Made by a program: the position numbers and the translations under genes | NCBI RefSeq assembly: GCF_003070885.1 | Contig: NZ_CP028913.1 | Location: 558,001 to 622,000 of the forward strand | Source: Agromyces badenianii | GTDB taxonomy: Bacteria > Actinomycetota > Actinomycetes > Actinomycetales > Microbacteriaceae | Length of the DNA: 64,000 nt | Direction: 5' to 3' | Shown here: piece by piece, positions 51,386-59,907 of the stretch | Layout: the number at the start of each line of letters is the position of its first letter | How positions within the stretch are numbered: position 1 is the stretch's first letter | Notes under the pieces: model-generated | Databases searched by the model: none | What the model saw: the letters and a program-made list of their open reading frames with translations, nothing else | Told to the model about the DNA's origin: nothing

Positions 51386-51897
51386 CATTCCGGCGGTGGG
51401 GTGTCGAGGGGCACGAACCTCTGCTCGGTGCCAGGGATCACGGCGTACCACCCGCCCGTCTCACCCGATTCCCGGTGCTCCGCGGCCCGCCGCTCCAGAT
51501 CGGCCCTCTCCGCCCTGGCCGCTTCGGCCCATGCGGCGAACACCGCTGCCGCCGCGGGATTCGTCGGCGGTTCGGTGGAGCGGTAGCTCGCCGTGCGCGG
51601 CCCGAACCCGACGTCGAACTCGACCTCGAATGCCGAGCCGAGCTCATCGCCGAGCCGGTGCGCGAGTTCCCGGCGCTCGCGGTCGACTCGGGCGGGCAGC
51701 TCGGGCGACCGCCACTGGAAGTCGCTGTCGAGGCCGTCTTCGAAGAGTTGGCCCCATGCCCGGAGGCCGGCGATCAGTGCGGGGCTCAGCCCGCTCTCCT
51801 CGTACGCGACCGGGTAGGGAAACCAGAGCACCGTCGTGGTGTAGTCGTAGAAGAGGCGAATGATCTCCTCCTCGTAGCGGGCGTAGTCGGGGCGCAT
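51385..51897 (-). CDS. Hypothetical protein
   Basis: A 170-residue soluble protein rich in acidic and aromatic residues: MRPDYARYEEEIIRLFYDYT, then LWFPYPVAYEESGLSPALIA, AWGQLFEDGLDSDFQWRS and EARAERADLERRAAEHR-like C-terminal helix. It has no recognised domain. It overlaps the terminator copy at its 3' end by one base and follows the NTF2-like gene by 9 bp on the same strand, so the two are likely co-transcribed. Confidence 0.7.
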   Translation of the reverse strand: MRPDYARYEEEIIRLFYDYTTTVLWFPYPVAYEESGLSPALIAGLRAWGQLFEDGLDSDFQWRSPELPARVDRERRELAHRLGDELGSAFEVEFDVGFGPRTASYRSTEPPTNPAAAAVFAAWAEAARAERADLERRAAEHRESGETGGWYAVIPGTEQRFVPLDTPPPE

Positions 51898-51906
51898 GGC
51901 CCGATC

Positions 51907-52308
51907 CTACGAGCCCGCGACCTTGTCGGCGTGGCGGTGCACGATGCGCCACCCGTCGCGCTCGCGGCGGTACACCTGGGTGGCGCGCAACGTGAAGGTG
52001 CGGGGCTCCCCGTCGATCGAGGCCGAGACGCGCTCGTAGCCCACGGTATAGGCCATCTCGCCGAGCACGTTGAAGGCGATCAGGTCGAACGCGTAGTCGG
52101 CGCAGTCCGAGAAACTCGTCGAGAGCACCTCGAACGCCTCGACGAGTTCGGCGCGATTTGCGGCGTTGCGCCACGCGCCGAGCACGCTGACCGGCTCGTC
52201 TTGCGACCAGATCGCGCGGCGCGGGCCGTCGTCGCCGTTGAACATGGCGCGCTCGGCCCGCACGAACTCGCTCTGCAGCCACACCAGGAATTCCTCGCGC
52301 TCGCTCAT
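51907..52308 (-). CDS. SnoaL/NTF2-like (DUF4440-type) protein
   Basis: A 133-residue cone-shaped-fold protein. MSEREEFLVWLQSEFVRAER, AMFNGDDGPRRAIWS and the C-terminal LRATQVYRRERDGWRIVHRH are typical of YybH/SgcJ-like NTF2 members. The ATG is chosen over a longer frame that enters a non-conserved region. The function is unknown; such domains bind small hydrophobic ligands or act as isomerases. Confidence 0.8.
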   Translation of the reverse strand: MSEREEFLVWLQSEFVRAERAMFNGDDGPRRAIWSQDEPVSVLGAWRNAANRAELVEAFEVLSTSFSDCADYAFDLIAFNVLGEMAYTVGYERVSASIDGEPRTFTLRATQVYRRERDGWRIVHRHADKVAGS

Positions 52309-52474
52309 GGTCTCAGGATGCTCCGGTCGGCGGGCGTGCACAATCACGAGGCGGGGTGGCGCTCGCCGTTCGGGTACCGAAGTACCGGGCGTTTCCGCAG
52401 AGACCGCACGGTGCCGGCACGTGAAAACCGAATGCGATTCGGCCGCGAGCGCGGGCACTTGCTAGCATCCGCTC

Positions 52475-53833
52475 GTGCACATCCTCCGCCGGGTGATCGT
52501 CATCGTCGCCGTCACCGCCCTCGTTCTCATCGCCGCATTCACCGGCGTCTACCTCTGGCAGCAGCCGATCCTGCTGACCGGCACCGGGTACGCCGCGCAC
52601 AACGCGTGCGCCGTGACCGAGGTCGCCGGCCGCGACGACCCCGCCACCGACCTGCCGCCGAATCCGCTCGTGCCCTACCTGCAGGTCGACACCGACGCGG
52701 ATGCCGGCACCACCACGGCGTCGATCGTCGGCGCGCTCGCGCACCAGACCGCCTGGTATGCCGAGGGCTTCGGCTGCACGCTCGCCGGCCAGCGACCCGA
52801 GCTCGGCGAGGCCACCGCCATCGACGCCGAGGGCAACCCGTTCACCGACGCGGCGGCGGCCGCCGCGACACCCGAGGCCGACGCGGCACTCGAGCAGGCG
52901 CTGAGCCGTGCGTTCGGCGACGAGCTCGCGGCATCCGGTGCCGACGCGCTCGGCACCCGCGCGGTCGTCGTCGTGAAGAACGGCGAGCTCGTCGCCGAGC
53001 GCTACGCCGACGGGTTCGACGCTTCGACGCCGCAGCTCGGCTGGTCGATGGCGAAGAGCGTCACCGGACTGATGACCGGCGTGCTCGTGAAGCAGGGCGT
53101 CGTCTCGCTCGACGACGACCACCTGCGACCCGAGTGGACCGACGAGCGCGCCGACATCACCGTCGAAGACCTGCTGCGCATGCAGAGCGGCCTCGAGTGG
53201 GATGAGACCTACGACCTCGGCACGCCGATCACCCGCATGCTCTACCTCGAGCCCGACATGGGCGCCTACGTCGCGAGCCTGCCCCTCGAGCACGAGCCGG
53301 GCACGTTCCAGGAGTATTCGAGCGGCAGCACGACCCTGCTCTGCTCGGTGCTGACCGAACGCACCGGCCTCGGCGCCGACCTGCCCCGACAGACGATCCT
53401 CGGCCCGCTCGGCCTCGCATCCGCCGTCTTCGAACCGGATGCCGCGGGCACGCCGGTCTGCTCGTCGTACGTGTGGGCGACCCCACGCGACTGGGCCGCG
53501 CTCGGGCAGTTCGCCCTGCAGAACGGCGAATGGAACGGCGAACAACTGCTGCCCGACGACTGGATGGAGCGGAGCCTCACCAATGTCGAGCACGAGGAGA
53601 CCGACGACCCCGGGTACGCGATGGGCTTCCGCACCAATGTGCTTCCCGATGGCGGGCTGCGCTGGCCCGAGCTGCCCGAGGACACCTTCCACATGAGCGG
53701 GCACGACGGTCAGAAGGTCATCATGGTGCCGTCGGAGAACCTCGTCGTCGTGCGCATGGGCTTCACCCCTGCCGTCGACGACGAGGCCTCCGAGGTGCAG
53801 CTGGTCGCCGACGCGATCGCCGCGCTCGGCTGA
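52475..53833 (+). CDS. Serine hydrolase of the beta-lactamase/DD-peptidase (class C) family
   Basis: A 452-residue protein with an N-terminal membrane anchor or uncleaved signal (about 5-28). The catalytic SxxK is SMAKS in LGWSMAKSVTGLMTG near residue 190, the YxS motif is in FQEYSSGSTTLL near 285, and HMSGHDGQ near 410 takes the place of KTG. It has a GTG start. It probably acts outside the membrane as an esterase or peptidase; there are no beta-lactamase-specific signatures beyond the fold. Confidence 0.88.
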   Translation: MHILRRVIVIVAVTALVLIAAFTGVYLWQQPILLTGTGYAAHNACAVTEVAGRDDPATDLPPNPLVPYLQVDTDADAGTTTASIVGALAHQTAWYAEGFGCTLAGQRPELGEATAIDAEGNPFTDAAAAAATPEADAALEQALSRAFGDELAASGADALGTRAVVVVKNGELVAERYADGFDASTPQLGWSMAKSVTGLMTGVLVKQGVVSLDDDHLRPEWTDERADITVEDLLRMQSGLEWDETYDLGTPITRMLYLEPDMGAYVASLPLEHEPGTFQEYSSGSTTLLCSVLTERTGLGADLPRQTILGPLGLASAVFEPDAAGTPVCSSYVWATPRDWAALGQFALQNGEWNGEQLLPDDWMERSLTNVEHEETDDPGYAMGFRTNVLPDGGLRWPELPEDTFHMSGHDGQKVIMVPSENLVVVRMGFTPAVDDEASEVQLVADAIAALG

Positions 53834-53849
53834 GGCGACGCCATCCGTT

Positions 53850-53895
53850 CTGAAAGAATGTCGTGGCACGCCGTGCTGGCGTGCGAATTCTTCAG
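53850..53895 (+). promoter_or_regulatory. Leader hairpin before the CPBP-type gene
   Basis: A long imperfect stem: outer CTGAAAGAAT with ATTCTTCAG (one bulged base), inner GCACGCC-GTGCT-GGCGTGC (perfect 7 bp). It ends just before the GGGGAG ribosome site of the gene starting at 53907. It may be a terminator of the preceding gene (17 bases past its stop) or a leader element. Confidence 0.55.
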
Positions 53896-53906
53896 GGGAG
53901 CAAGAA

Positions 53907-54719
53907 ATGACCGCCGACGCCACCGCAACGCCAGACCAGATCCGCCCGCTCGCCGAGCATGACCGCTTCGGGCGCTTCATCGAGCGCCGCGACGGCGCCG
54001 ACTTCCCGTTCTACAACGGGGTGCCGGTCGAGCTCTCGGTCGCCAAGTGGGTGCTCGTCTGGGTGTCGGTCGCGGCCGGCTTTCTCGCCCTGATCTTCAT
54101 CCCGCAGCCGAACGACTTCGTCGCGATCCTGCCGCGAGCCCTGTTCGTCGCCATCCCGCTGGCCGTGCTGGCCGTCGTGGCGGGTCGCCACTGGACGGCG
54201 ATCTTCCGCCGGGTGCGGCTCGTCGACGTCGGCAACATGTTCTTCTTCGCGGCCCTCAACATCGCGCTGACCTTCGTCATCGGCGCGATCGTCTCGATGT
54301 TCTTCCCGATGGCGGCCAACGACACCATCGCGGCCGCCGGAGCGGCCGGGCCGGCCGACACGATCGCCCTCTACGTGGGCAGCGGCATCCAGCTCATCGG
54401 CGAAGAGGTGTTCGTCGTGTTGCCGTTCCTGGCCCTCATGTACTTCCTCTTCGCGAAGGCCGGGGTCTCCCGCAAGACGGCGATCATCCTCGCGTGGATC
54501 ATTTCGTCGCTCTGGTTCGGTGCCGCGCACCTGCCCACCTACGACTGGAACTGGGTGCAGGCGATCGTCGTCATCGGCTCGGCGCGCATCGCGCTCACGC
54601 TTGCGTTCATCCGCACGAAGAACCTCTGGGTCTCGGCCGGTGCGCACATCATCAACGACTGGGTGTTCATCACGATCGCGGTGATCGCCGCGGGTGCGGC
54701 TGCGTCTGCGGCCGGCTGA
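53907..54719 (+). CDS. CPBP-family intramembrane protein (Abi/CAAX protease-like)
   Basis: A 270-residue protein with seven or eight transmembrane helices. Three CPBP motifs are visible: EE in IGEEVFVVLPFL, the F-x-x-x-H in WFGAAHLPTYDW and H-x-x-N/D in GAHIINDWVF. The first motif lacks the usual Arg (EExxxR), so activity is uncertain. In bacteria such proteins can process peptides or confer immunity. It is a single gene with its own leader. Confidence 0.82.
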   Translation: MTADATATPDQIRPLAEHDRFGRFIERRDGADFPFYNGVPVELSVAKWVLVWVSVAAGFLALIFIPQPNDFVAILPRALFVAIPLAVLAVVAGRHWTAIFRRVRLVDVGNMFFFAALNIALTFVIGAIVSMFFPMAANDTIAAAGAAGPADTIALYVGSGIQLIGEEVFVVLPFLALMYFLFAKAGVSRKTAIILAWIISSLWFGAAHLPTYDWNWVQAIVVIGSARIALTLAFIRTKNLWVSAGAHIINDWVFITIAVIAAGAAASAAG

Positions 54720-54832
54720 GCGGTCGCACCAGCCTTCGGCGGTCGTCGCCCTGGGCGACGATGACGCGCGCACCTGCGGCGATGTCCGCGCGACCACGTA
54801 GGGTTGGCGTACCCACGGCTTCGGAGGTTGAC

Positions 54833-55243
54833 ATGACACGCAGCGGCGTTCCGCTGAGCACCGTACCGCGCACGATCGGCCGGTTCGCGCTCGCCGCGGC
54901 CCTCGTCTTCGCCGGGGTGAGCCACCTGTTCTGGGCGCGCAAGGAGTTCCGCGCCCAAGTGCCGTCATGGGTGCCGATGGATGCCGATGCCGTCGTCGTG
55001 GCATCCGGTGCCGTCGAGATCGCACTCGGCGGTGCGCTTGTCGCCCTGCCGCGCGAGCGTCGCCGCATCGGCTGGATCGTGGCGGCGTTCTTCACCGCCG
55101 TGTTCCCCGGCAACATCGCGCAGTTCACCGAGAAGCGCCCGGCGTTCGGCCTCGATTCCGATCGTGCACGAGGCGTCCGGCTGTTGTTCCAGCCGGTGCT
55201 CGTGGCGCTCGCGCTCTGGTCGACCTCCGAGCCCCGGCGCTGA
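54833..55243 (+). CDS. DoxX-like small membrane protein
   Basis: A 136-residue protein with four helices (about 14-32, 54-72, 76-95 and 113-130). FALAAALVFAGVSHLFWARK and GNIAQFTEKRPAFGLDSD are typical of the DoxX/DUF417-like group in actinobacteria. The ATG has GGAGG seven bases upstream. It is followed after 20 bp by the NUDIX gene. The function is unknown. Confidence 0.78.
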   Translation: MTRSGVPLSTVPRTIGRFALAAALVFAGVSHLFWARKEFRAQVPSWVPMDADAVVVASGAVEIALGGALVALPRERRRIGWIVAAFFTAVFPGNIAQFTEKRPAFGLDSDRARGVRLLFQPVLVALALWSTSEPRR

Positions 55244-55263
55244 CGCCTCGCACTGGAGCACCC

Positions 55264-55941
55264 CTGAACGCCGTCATCGATGCTCGCGCCGAGCTCATCG
55301 GCCTCTGCGAGCGGGGCCTGAAGTGGTATCCCGAGACACCGGCGGGCCGAGTGGATGCATCGGCCGGGCGTCCGGCGGCGGTGCTCGTGCTGTTCGGCGT
55401 GCTCGACGCGGTGCCGGCCCGGAGCGGTGGCGCCGTGCCCCGGGATCTCGACGTGCTGCTGCTGCGCCGCGCGGCGACGCTCAGCAGCCACGCGGGGCAG
55501 ATCGCCTTTCCGGGCGGGCGGCTCGAGGCATCCGATGACGGCCCGATCGCAGCAGCGATCCGCGAAGCCCGCGAGGAGACCGGCGTCGACCCCGCGGGCG
55601 TCGAGCCGCTCGGCACGCTGCCGCCGATGCCGGTGCCCGTGAGCAACCACCTCGTCACCCCGGTGCCGGCGTGGTGGACGCGCCCCTCAGAGGTGGCGGC
55701 CGTCGACCATGACGAGTCCGTCGACGTGTTCCGCGTGCCCGTGGGCGAGATGCTCGACCCCGCGAACCGGGCGAACACGCAGCACACCTTCGGCGGCGGC
55801 ACCTACCGTTCGCCGGCGTTCATCGTCGGTGACCGTCTGGTGTGGGGATTCACCGCGCTCGTGCTCGCCCGCATGTTCGACGAGCTCGGGTGGGCCGAGC
55901 CGTGGAACCCCGAGCGCATCGTCGAACCCGACGACCTGTAG
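55264..55941 (+). CDS. NUDIX hydrolase (CoA diphosphatase-like)
   Basis: A 225-residue protein. The NUDIX box is GGRLEASDDGPIAAAIREAR with following EETGV (G-x5-E-x7-R-E-x-x-E-E pattern), preceded by LSSHAGQIAFPGG, the UPF0035 signature of CoA pyrophosphatases. It hydrolyses CoA or related nucleotides. No ATG, GTG or TTG fits the N-terminus NAVIDARAELIGLCERG; the CTG at 55264 with GGAG six bases upstream is the best start. A frame open further upstream overlaps the DoxX gene and is not conserved-looking. Confidence 0.85.
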   Translation: MNAVIDARAELIGLCERGLKWYPETPAGRVDASAGRPAAVLVLFGVLDAVPARSGGAVPRDLDVLLLRRAATLSSHAGQIAFPGGRLEASDDGPIAAAIREAREETGVDPAGVEPLGTLPPMPVPVSNHLVTPVPAWWTRPSEVAAVDHDESVDVFRVPVGEMLDPANRANTQHTFGGGTYRSPAFIVGDRLVWGFTALVLARMFDELGWAEPWNPERIVEPDDL

Positions 55942-55989
55942 GCCGTGACGACCGGTAGGTCGTGACGACCGGTACCGGGTGCGCCGAGG

Positions 55990-56280
55990 CTAGCCATTCG
56001 GGTTCGTCGCCGCGCCGTCGAGCCAGAGCGTGTCGGTGGCGTCGCGGTGCACCCCGTCGGTGCCGACGTGCTTCGTGCTGATCTGGGGGCCCTTGGTGAT
56101 GACGTGCACGAGCGCCATCGCGTGCCCCTGGCCGAGGCCGTACTCCTCTTTCAGCCACGCCACGATGGGCGTCGCCTTCGTGCCCTCGCCGAATCCCTTT
56201 TCGTGCGCCAGATCGACGAGCTGCCGGGGCGTGAGCCCGGTCTTCTTCTCGATGGTGTCGAGGTAAGCCTGAAACGACAT
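55990..56280 (-). CDS. DUF4287 protein
   Basis: A 96-residue protein: MSFQAYLDTIEKKTGLTPRQ, then LAHEKGFGEGTKATPIVAWLKEEYGLGQGHAMALV (typical DUF4287: G-x-K-x-x-x-I-V-x-W-L-K and G-H-A-M-A). Such small proteins occur widely; the function is unknown. A short Asn/Gly tail follows. It is convergent with the NUDIX gene. Confidence 0.88.
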   Translation of the reverse strand: MSFQAYLDTIEKKTGLTPRQLVDLAHEKGFGEGTKATPIVAWLKEEYGLGQGHAMALVHVITKGPQISTKHVGTDGVHRDATDTLWLDGAATNPNG

Positions 56281-56439
56281 GCGGTTCCCTTCGGGGCGGG
56301 GATGCCCCGTGGCATCCCGGTTCGACCAAACTCACGTGCGCGGCCAGCGTATCGATGCGGTACGACACGCCTGCCGGTGCTCGTCCTCGTACATCAGCAT
56401 CCGCTCGCCGTCGACGGTGGGTGCTGCGAGAGTGGTGGC

Positions 56440-57315
56440 ATGCCACGAATCGGAGCGATCTTCCAGCCCGCGTTCCCGCCCGAGCGGCTGCGGTCGGCCG
56501 TCGAGGCCGCCGAAGCCGGGGGAGTGCCCGAGCTGTGGCTCTGGGAGGACTGCTTTCAGGAGTCGGCGTTCGCGACGGCGGCCGCAGCGCTCGCCTGGTC
56601 GGAGCGCCTGCGCGTCGGCATCGGTGTCAGCCCCATGCCGCTTCGCAACGTCGCCGTCATCGCCATGGAGATCGCGACCATCGAGCGCATGTTCCCCGGC
56701 CGCCTGCTGCCGGGTGTCGGGCATGGGGTGCAGCGGTGGATGGCGCAGACGGGCAGCCGCGTCGCGTCACCGCTCACGCTCATGCGCGAGTATGCGCCGG
56801 CGCTCCGGCAGCTGCTCGCCGGCGACGAGGTCACGACGAGCGGCCGATACGTCACGCTCGACCGGGTGCGCCTCGACTGGCCGCCGGCCGTTGCGCCGCT
56901 CGTGTACGCAGCCGGTGAGGGGCCGAAGACCCTGAAGCTCACGGGCGAGGTCGCCGACGGCACCGTGCTGACGGGCGGCACCACGGTCGACCGTGCCGCA
57001 GAGGCCGTGGCGGCGATCGCCGCAGGGCGCACTGCCGCCGGGCGTGAGGGGCGCAACGAAGTCGTCGTCTACCTGCTGGCCGCGTTCGGGGGCGGCGACG
57101 CCGACGCCCGCGCGAAGGCCGAACTCACCCGATGGAACATGCCCGAAGACCAGCGCCTCGCCGCCGTCGGCGATGCGTCCGACGTCACCGAGCTCGCCGC
57201 ACGGTTCTTCGACGTGGGCGTCGACGCCGTCGTGCTGCAACCGACCTCCGACGAGCCCGATCTCGAAGGATTCATGCGGCACGTCGGCGAGGTCGCGCGG
57301 CTCGTCGCGGGGTAG
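56440..57315 (+). CDS. LLM-class flavin/F420-dependent oxidoreductase
   Basis: A 291-residue TIM-barrel protein. MPRIGAIFQPAFPPERLRSA, PELWLWEDCFQESAF, LRVGIGVSPMPLRNVAVIAM and FPGRLLPGVGHGVQRWMAQT fit the small F420-dependent branch (G6PD/MER-like), as does PLVYAAGEGPKTLKL. The F420 preference is inferred from size and motifs, not shown. The start ATG at 56440 is chosen because the frame is open upstream without homology. It precedes LigB by 64 bp. Confidence 0.85.
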   Translation: MPRIGAIFQPAFPPERLRSAVEAAEAGGVPELWLWEDCFQESAFATAAAALAWSERLRVGIGVSPMPLRNVAVIAMEIATIERMFPGRLLPGVGHGVQRWMAQTGSRVASPLTLMREYAPALRQLLAGDEVTTSGRYVTLDRVRLDWPPAVAPLVYAAGEGPKTLKLTGEVADGTVLTGGTTVDRAAEAVAAIAAGRTAAGREGRNEVVVYLLAAFGGGDADARAKAELTRWNMPEDQRLAAVGDASDVTELAARFFDVGVDAVVLQPTSDEPDLEGFMRHVGEVARLVAG

Positions 57316-57379
57316 CCCGCCTTCGCCGGCGGTCGCGACGGCATGGATGGATGTCGGATGCCGGTGCGAGACTGACACC

Positions 57380-58903
57380 GTGCTGCTCGACGAACTCGCG
57401 CTGACCGCCGACACCGTCGCCTCGACCCGCTCGCGTCTCGCGAAGGTCGACGCGCTGGCCGAGCTGCTGCGCCGGCTCGAACCCGACGAGATCGCGCCCG
57501 CCGTCGGGTTCCTCGTCGGCAAGCCCCGCCAAGGGCGCGTCGGGGTCGGATGGCGCGGAGTCGCCGCCGCGACCGGCGAGCCCGCCACCGAGGCCGAGCT
57601 CACCGTCGACGAGCTCGACACGGTGCTCGACCGTCTGGCTGCGGCATCCGGTGCCGGATCATCGGGTGAGCGATCTCGCGAGTTGCGCGAGCTGATCGGC
57701 CGCGCCACCACTCGCGAGCAGGGTTTCATCGGGCGGGTGCTGCTCGGCGAGGTGGGCACCGGTGCGCTCGAGGGCGTCGTCACCGACGCCATCGCCCGCG
57801 CCGCCGACCGGCCCGTCGACCTCGTGCGCCGTGCCGCGATGCTCTCGGGCGACCTCGGCGAGACCGCACGTCTCGCGCTCACTGGCGCCGAAGCCGAGCT
57901 CGCAGCGGTGGGGCTCGAGGTCGGCCGGCCCGTGCTGCCGATGCTCGCGGCGACCGCGTCGAGCGCGGCCGCCGCCCTCGAGACCACCGGCGAGGCATCC
58001 GTCGAATTCAAGCTCGACGGGGCCCGCATCCAGGTGCACCGCTCCGGCGACGACGTGCGGGTGTTCACCCGCAACCTCGCCGACGTGACGCATCGCCTGC
58101 CCGAGGTCGTCGAGGTGGTTCGGGGTCTGCCGGTGCACGACGTCATCCTCGACGGCGAGACGCTCTCGCTCGACGAAGACGGCGCACCCAGGCCGTTCCA
58201 AGAGACGATGTCGCGGTTCGGCGCCGAGACCGCCCGCGAGTCGGTGCTGCATCCGTGGTTCTTCGACGTGCTGCACGTCGACGGGCGAGACCTGCTCGAC
58301 GAACCGCTCTCGACGCGGCTCGTCGAGCTCGAGCGCATCGCGCCCGGGCATCGCATCCCCGGCGAGGTGACCGCCGACCCCGACGTCGCCGAGCGCGTGT
58401 CGCGCGACGCCCTCTCGGCCGGGCAGGAGGGCGTGGTCGTCAAGGCGATCGGCTCGCCGTATGCCGCCGGCCGGCGCGGGTCGAGCTGGATCAAGGTGAA
58501 GCCCGTGCTCACGTACGACCTCGTCGTGCTCGCGTGCGAGTGGGGCTCGGGGCGACGCACCGGCTGGCTGTCGAACCTGCACCTCGGCGCGCTCGACCCG
58601 ATCGGCGAGTTCGGCAAGCCCGGCGCGTTCGTGATGGTCGGCAAGACGTTCAAGGGACTCACCGACGAGCTGCTCCGCTGGCAGACCGAGCGGTTCCCGC
58701 AGATCGAGACCCGGCGCACCGAGCACACCGTCTGGGTCGAGCCGAGCATCGTCGTCGAGATCGCGATCGACGGGGTGCAGCGCTCGAGCCGCTATCCCGG
58801 CGGCATCGCGTTGCGGTTCGCGCGGGTCAAGCGCTACCGCGACGACAAGTCGGCTGCCGAGGCCGACACGATCCAGACGCTGCGCGGGCTGCTGCGAGGG
58901 TGA
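57380..58903 (+). CDS. ligB: ATP-dependent DNA ligase (LigB type)
   Basis: A 507-residue protein, a length typical of actinobacterial LigB. It has the N-terminal DNA-binding domain (about 1-200), the adenylation domain with the catalytic Lys211 in SVEFKLDGARIQVHRSGDD, then RESVLHPWFFDVLHVDGRD and the motif EGVVVKAIGSPY, and the OB domain with SSWIKVKPVLTYDLVV. It joins nicked DNA with ATP. GTG at 57380 is the start that gives the usual length. It is followed in frame by a remnant of another gene. Confidence 0.93.
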   Translation: MLLDELALTADTVASTRSRLAKVDALAELLRRLEPDEIAPAVGFLVGKPRQGRVGVGWRGVAAATGEPATEAELTVDELDTVLDRLAAASGAGSSGERSRELRELIGRATTREQGFIGRVLLGEVGTGALEGVVTDAIARAADRPVDLVRRAAMLSGDLGETARLALTGAEAELAAVGLEVGRPVLPMLAATASSAAAALETTGEASVEFKLDGARIQVHRSGDDVRVFTRNLADVTHRLPEVVEVVRGLPVHDVILDGETLSLDEDGAPRPFQETMSRFGAETARESVLHPWFFDVLHVDGRDLLDEPLSTRLVELERIAPGHRIPGEVTADPDVAERVSRDALSAGQEGVVVKAIGSPYAAGRRGSSWIKVKPVLTYDLVVLACEWGSGRRTGWLSNLHLGALDPIGEFGKPGAFVMVGKTFKGLTDELLRWQTERFPQIETRRTEHTVWVEPSIVVEIAIDGVQRSSRYPGGIALRFARVKRYRDDKSAAEADTIQTLRGLLRG

Positions 58904-59107
58904 GCCGTCACGTTCCGGCGGCGAGCCGCCGGAGTCTGGCACCTGCGCAACGCCGGCAGGCGAGCCCACGTGACCGTCGAGCCGGCGATCAACCTGTCGG
59001 CCCGGCGCACTCGTGCCCTCGAGCACGAGGTCGAGCGCCTCGGCGAGATCATCGAGAAGACCCCGAGCCTCACGATCGGGCCGGTCGAGGTCGGTCCGCA
59101 CGCGTGA
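58904..59107 (+). pseudogene. C-terminal remnant of a winged-helix DNA-binding protein
   Basis: Directly after the ligB stop the same frame stays open for 67 codons: RRRAAGVWHLRNAGRRAHVT, VEPAINLSARRTRALEHEVE, then RLGEIIEKTPSLT to TGA. This resembles the C-terminus of the winged-helix DNA-binding (YcaQ/AlkX-like) family. The rest of that gene is absent and no start with a ribosome site exists. It overlaps the end of the convergent TetR gene by 38 bases. Confidence 0.55.
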
Positions 59108-59783
59108 GCCGCTCGAGACCGTCGAGAATGAGGTCGAGCCCGAACTCGAACTCGAACTGGTCGTCGCACCAGCCGAGGGTCGAGTCGGGGTCGACATGGC
59201 GCACGACCGCGAGCATCGCGGCCAGATGCGGCACCTGCGCCGCCATCTGCTCCATGACGGCGGCATCGCCCGACTCGTCGTCGGGTTCGCCGAGCTCTTG
59301 CGTGAACCCGAACATGCGGCTTCCGAGGGCGTGCATCGCGTGGTGGATGAGGTCGTACGACAGGCCGCCCGACCGGAGCGTGCCGACGACGGAGTCGACG
59401 TAGCGGGCGGTGGCGAGGCCGAGATCGGTGCGCGAGTCGATCACGCCGGGGGCCCACGGGTGCCGGAGCATCACGGTGCGCGCCGCGAGGATGCGCGTTC
59501 GCAGGCTCGACTTCCACGCGGCATCCGTCTCGGGCACTGCGAAGCCGCCCGATGCCTGCTCGACCTCGGTGAAGACGAGCTCGACGGCGCCGTCGAGGAT
59601 CGCCTCCTTGTTTCGCACGTGGTAGTAGAGCGACATGGGCTCGACGCCGAGGCGCTCGGCGATGCGGCGGATGGTGAGGGCGTCGATGCCGGCGGTGTCG
59701 GCGAGCTCGACCGCCGACTCCAGCACACGGCCGCGCGTGAGCGGTGCGCGGCGCTCGGCGCTGCGTTCAGCCGTCGATGACAT
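59070..59783 (-). CDS. TetR family regulator
   Basis: A 237-residue protein. The helix-turn-helix is VLESAVELADTAGIDALTIR followed by RIAERLGVEPMSLYYHVRNK. The C-terminal domain includes HPWAPGVIDSRTDLGLATAR and a TetR_C-type helix bundle. It is divergent from the quinone reductase gene with 124 bp between, where a clear palindrome lies. It probably represses both. Confidence 0.92.
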   Translation of the reverse strand: MSSTAERSAERRAPLTRGRVLESAVELADTAGIDALTIRRIAERLGVEPMSLYYHVRNKEAILDGAVELVFTEVEQASGGFAVPETDAAWKSSLRTRILAARTVMLRHPWAPGVIDSRTDLGLATARYVDSVVGTLRSGGLSYDLIHHAMHALGSRMFGFTQELGEPDDESGDAAVMEQMAAQVPHLAAMLAVVRHVDPDSTLGWCDDQFEFEFGLDLILDGLERLTRADRPRPARS

Positions 59784-59865
59784 GTGGTCGCCTCCTTCGT
59801 GACCACGGTACAAGTGGCGGTGGCAATTCGTCGTGGCAGCTCTCGACATCCCGTCGGATCCACGA

Positions 59866-59898
59866 TACCTTACGTCGTAAGTCGTACAACGTAAGGTA
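59866..59898. promoter_or_regulatory. TetR operator with nested palindromes
   Basis: TACCTTACG (59866-59874) and CGTAAGGTA (59890-59898) are exact complements 15 bases apart. Inside, CTTACG-T-CGTAAG forms a second perfect palindrome sharing the left arm. The element ends 10 bases before the quinone reductase start. Confidence 0.78.
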
Positions 59899-59907
59899 AG
59901 GATTGCC

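Noticed and set aside
56767..58749. 660-codon open frame on the minus strand opposite ligB
   Set aside because: Ser/Arg/Pro-rich shadow frame overlapping two well supported genes.
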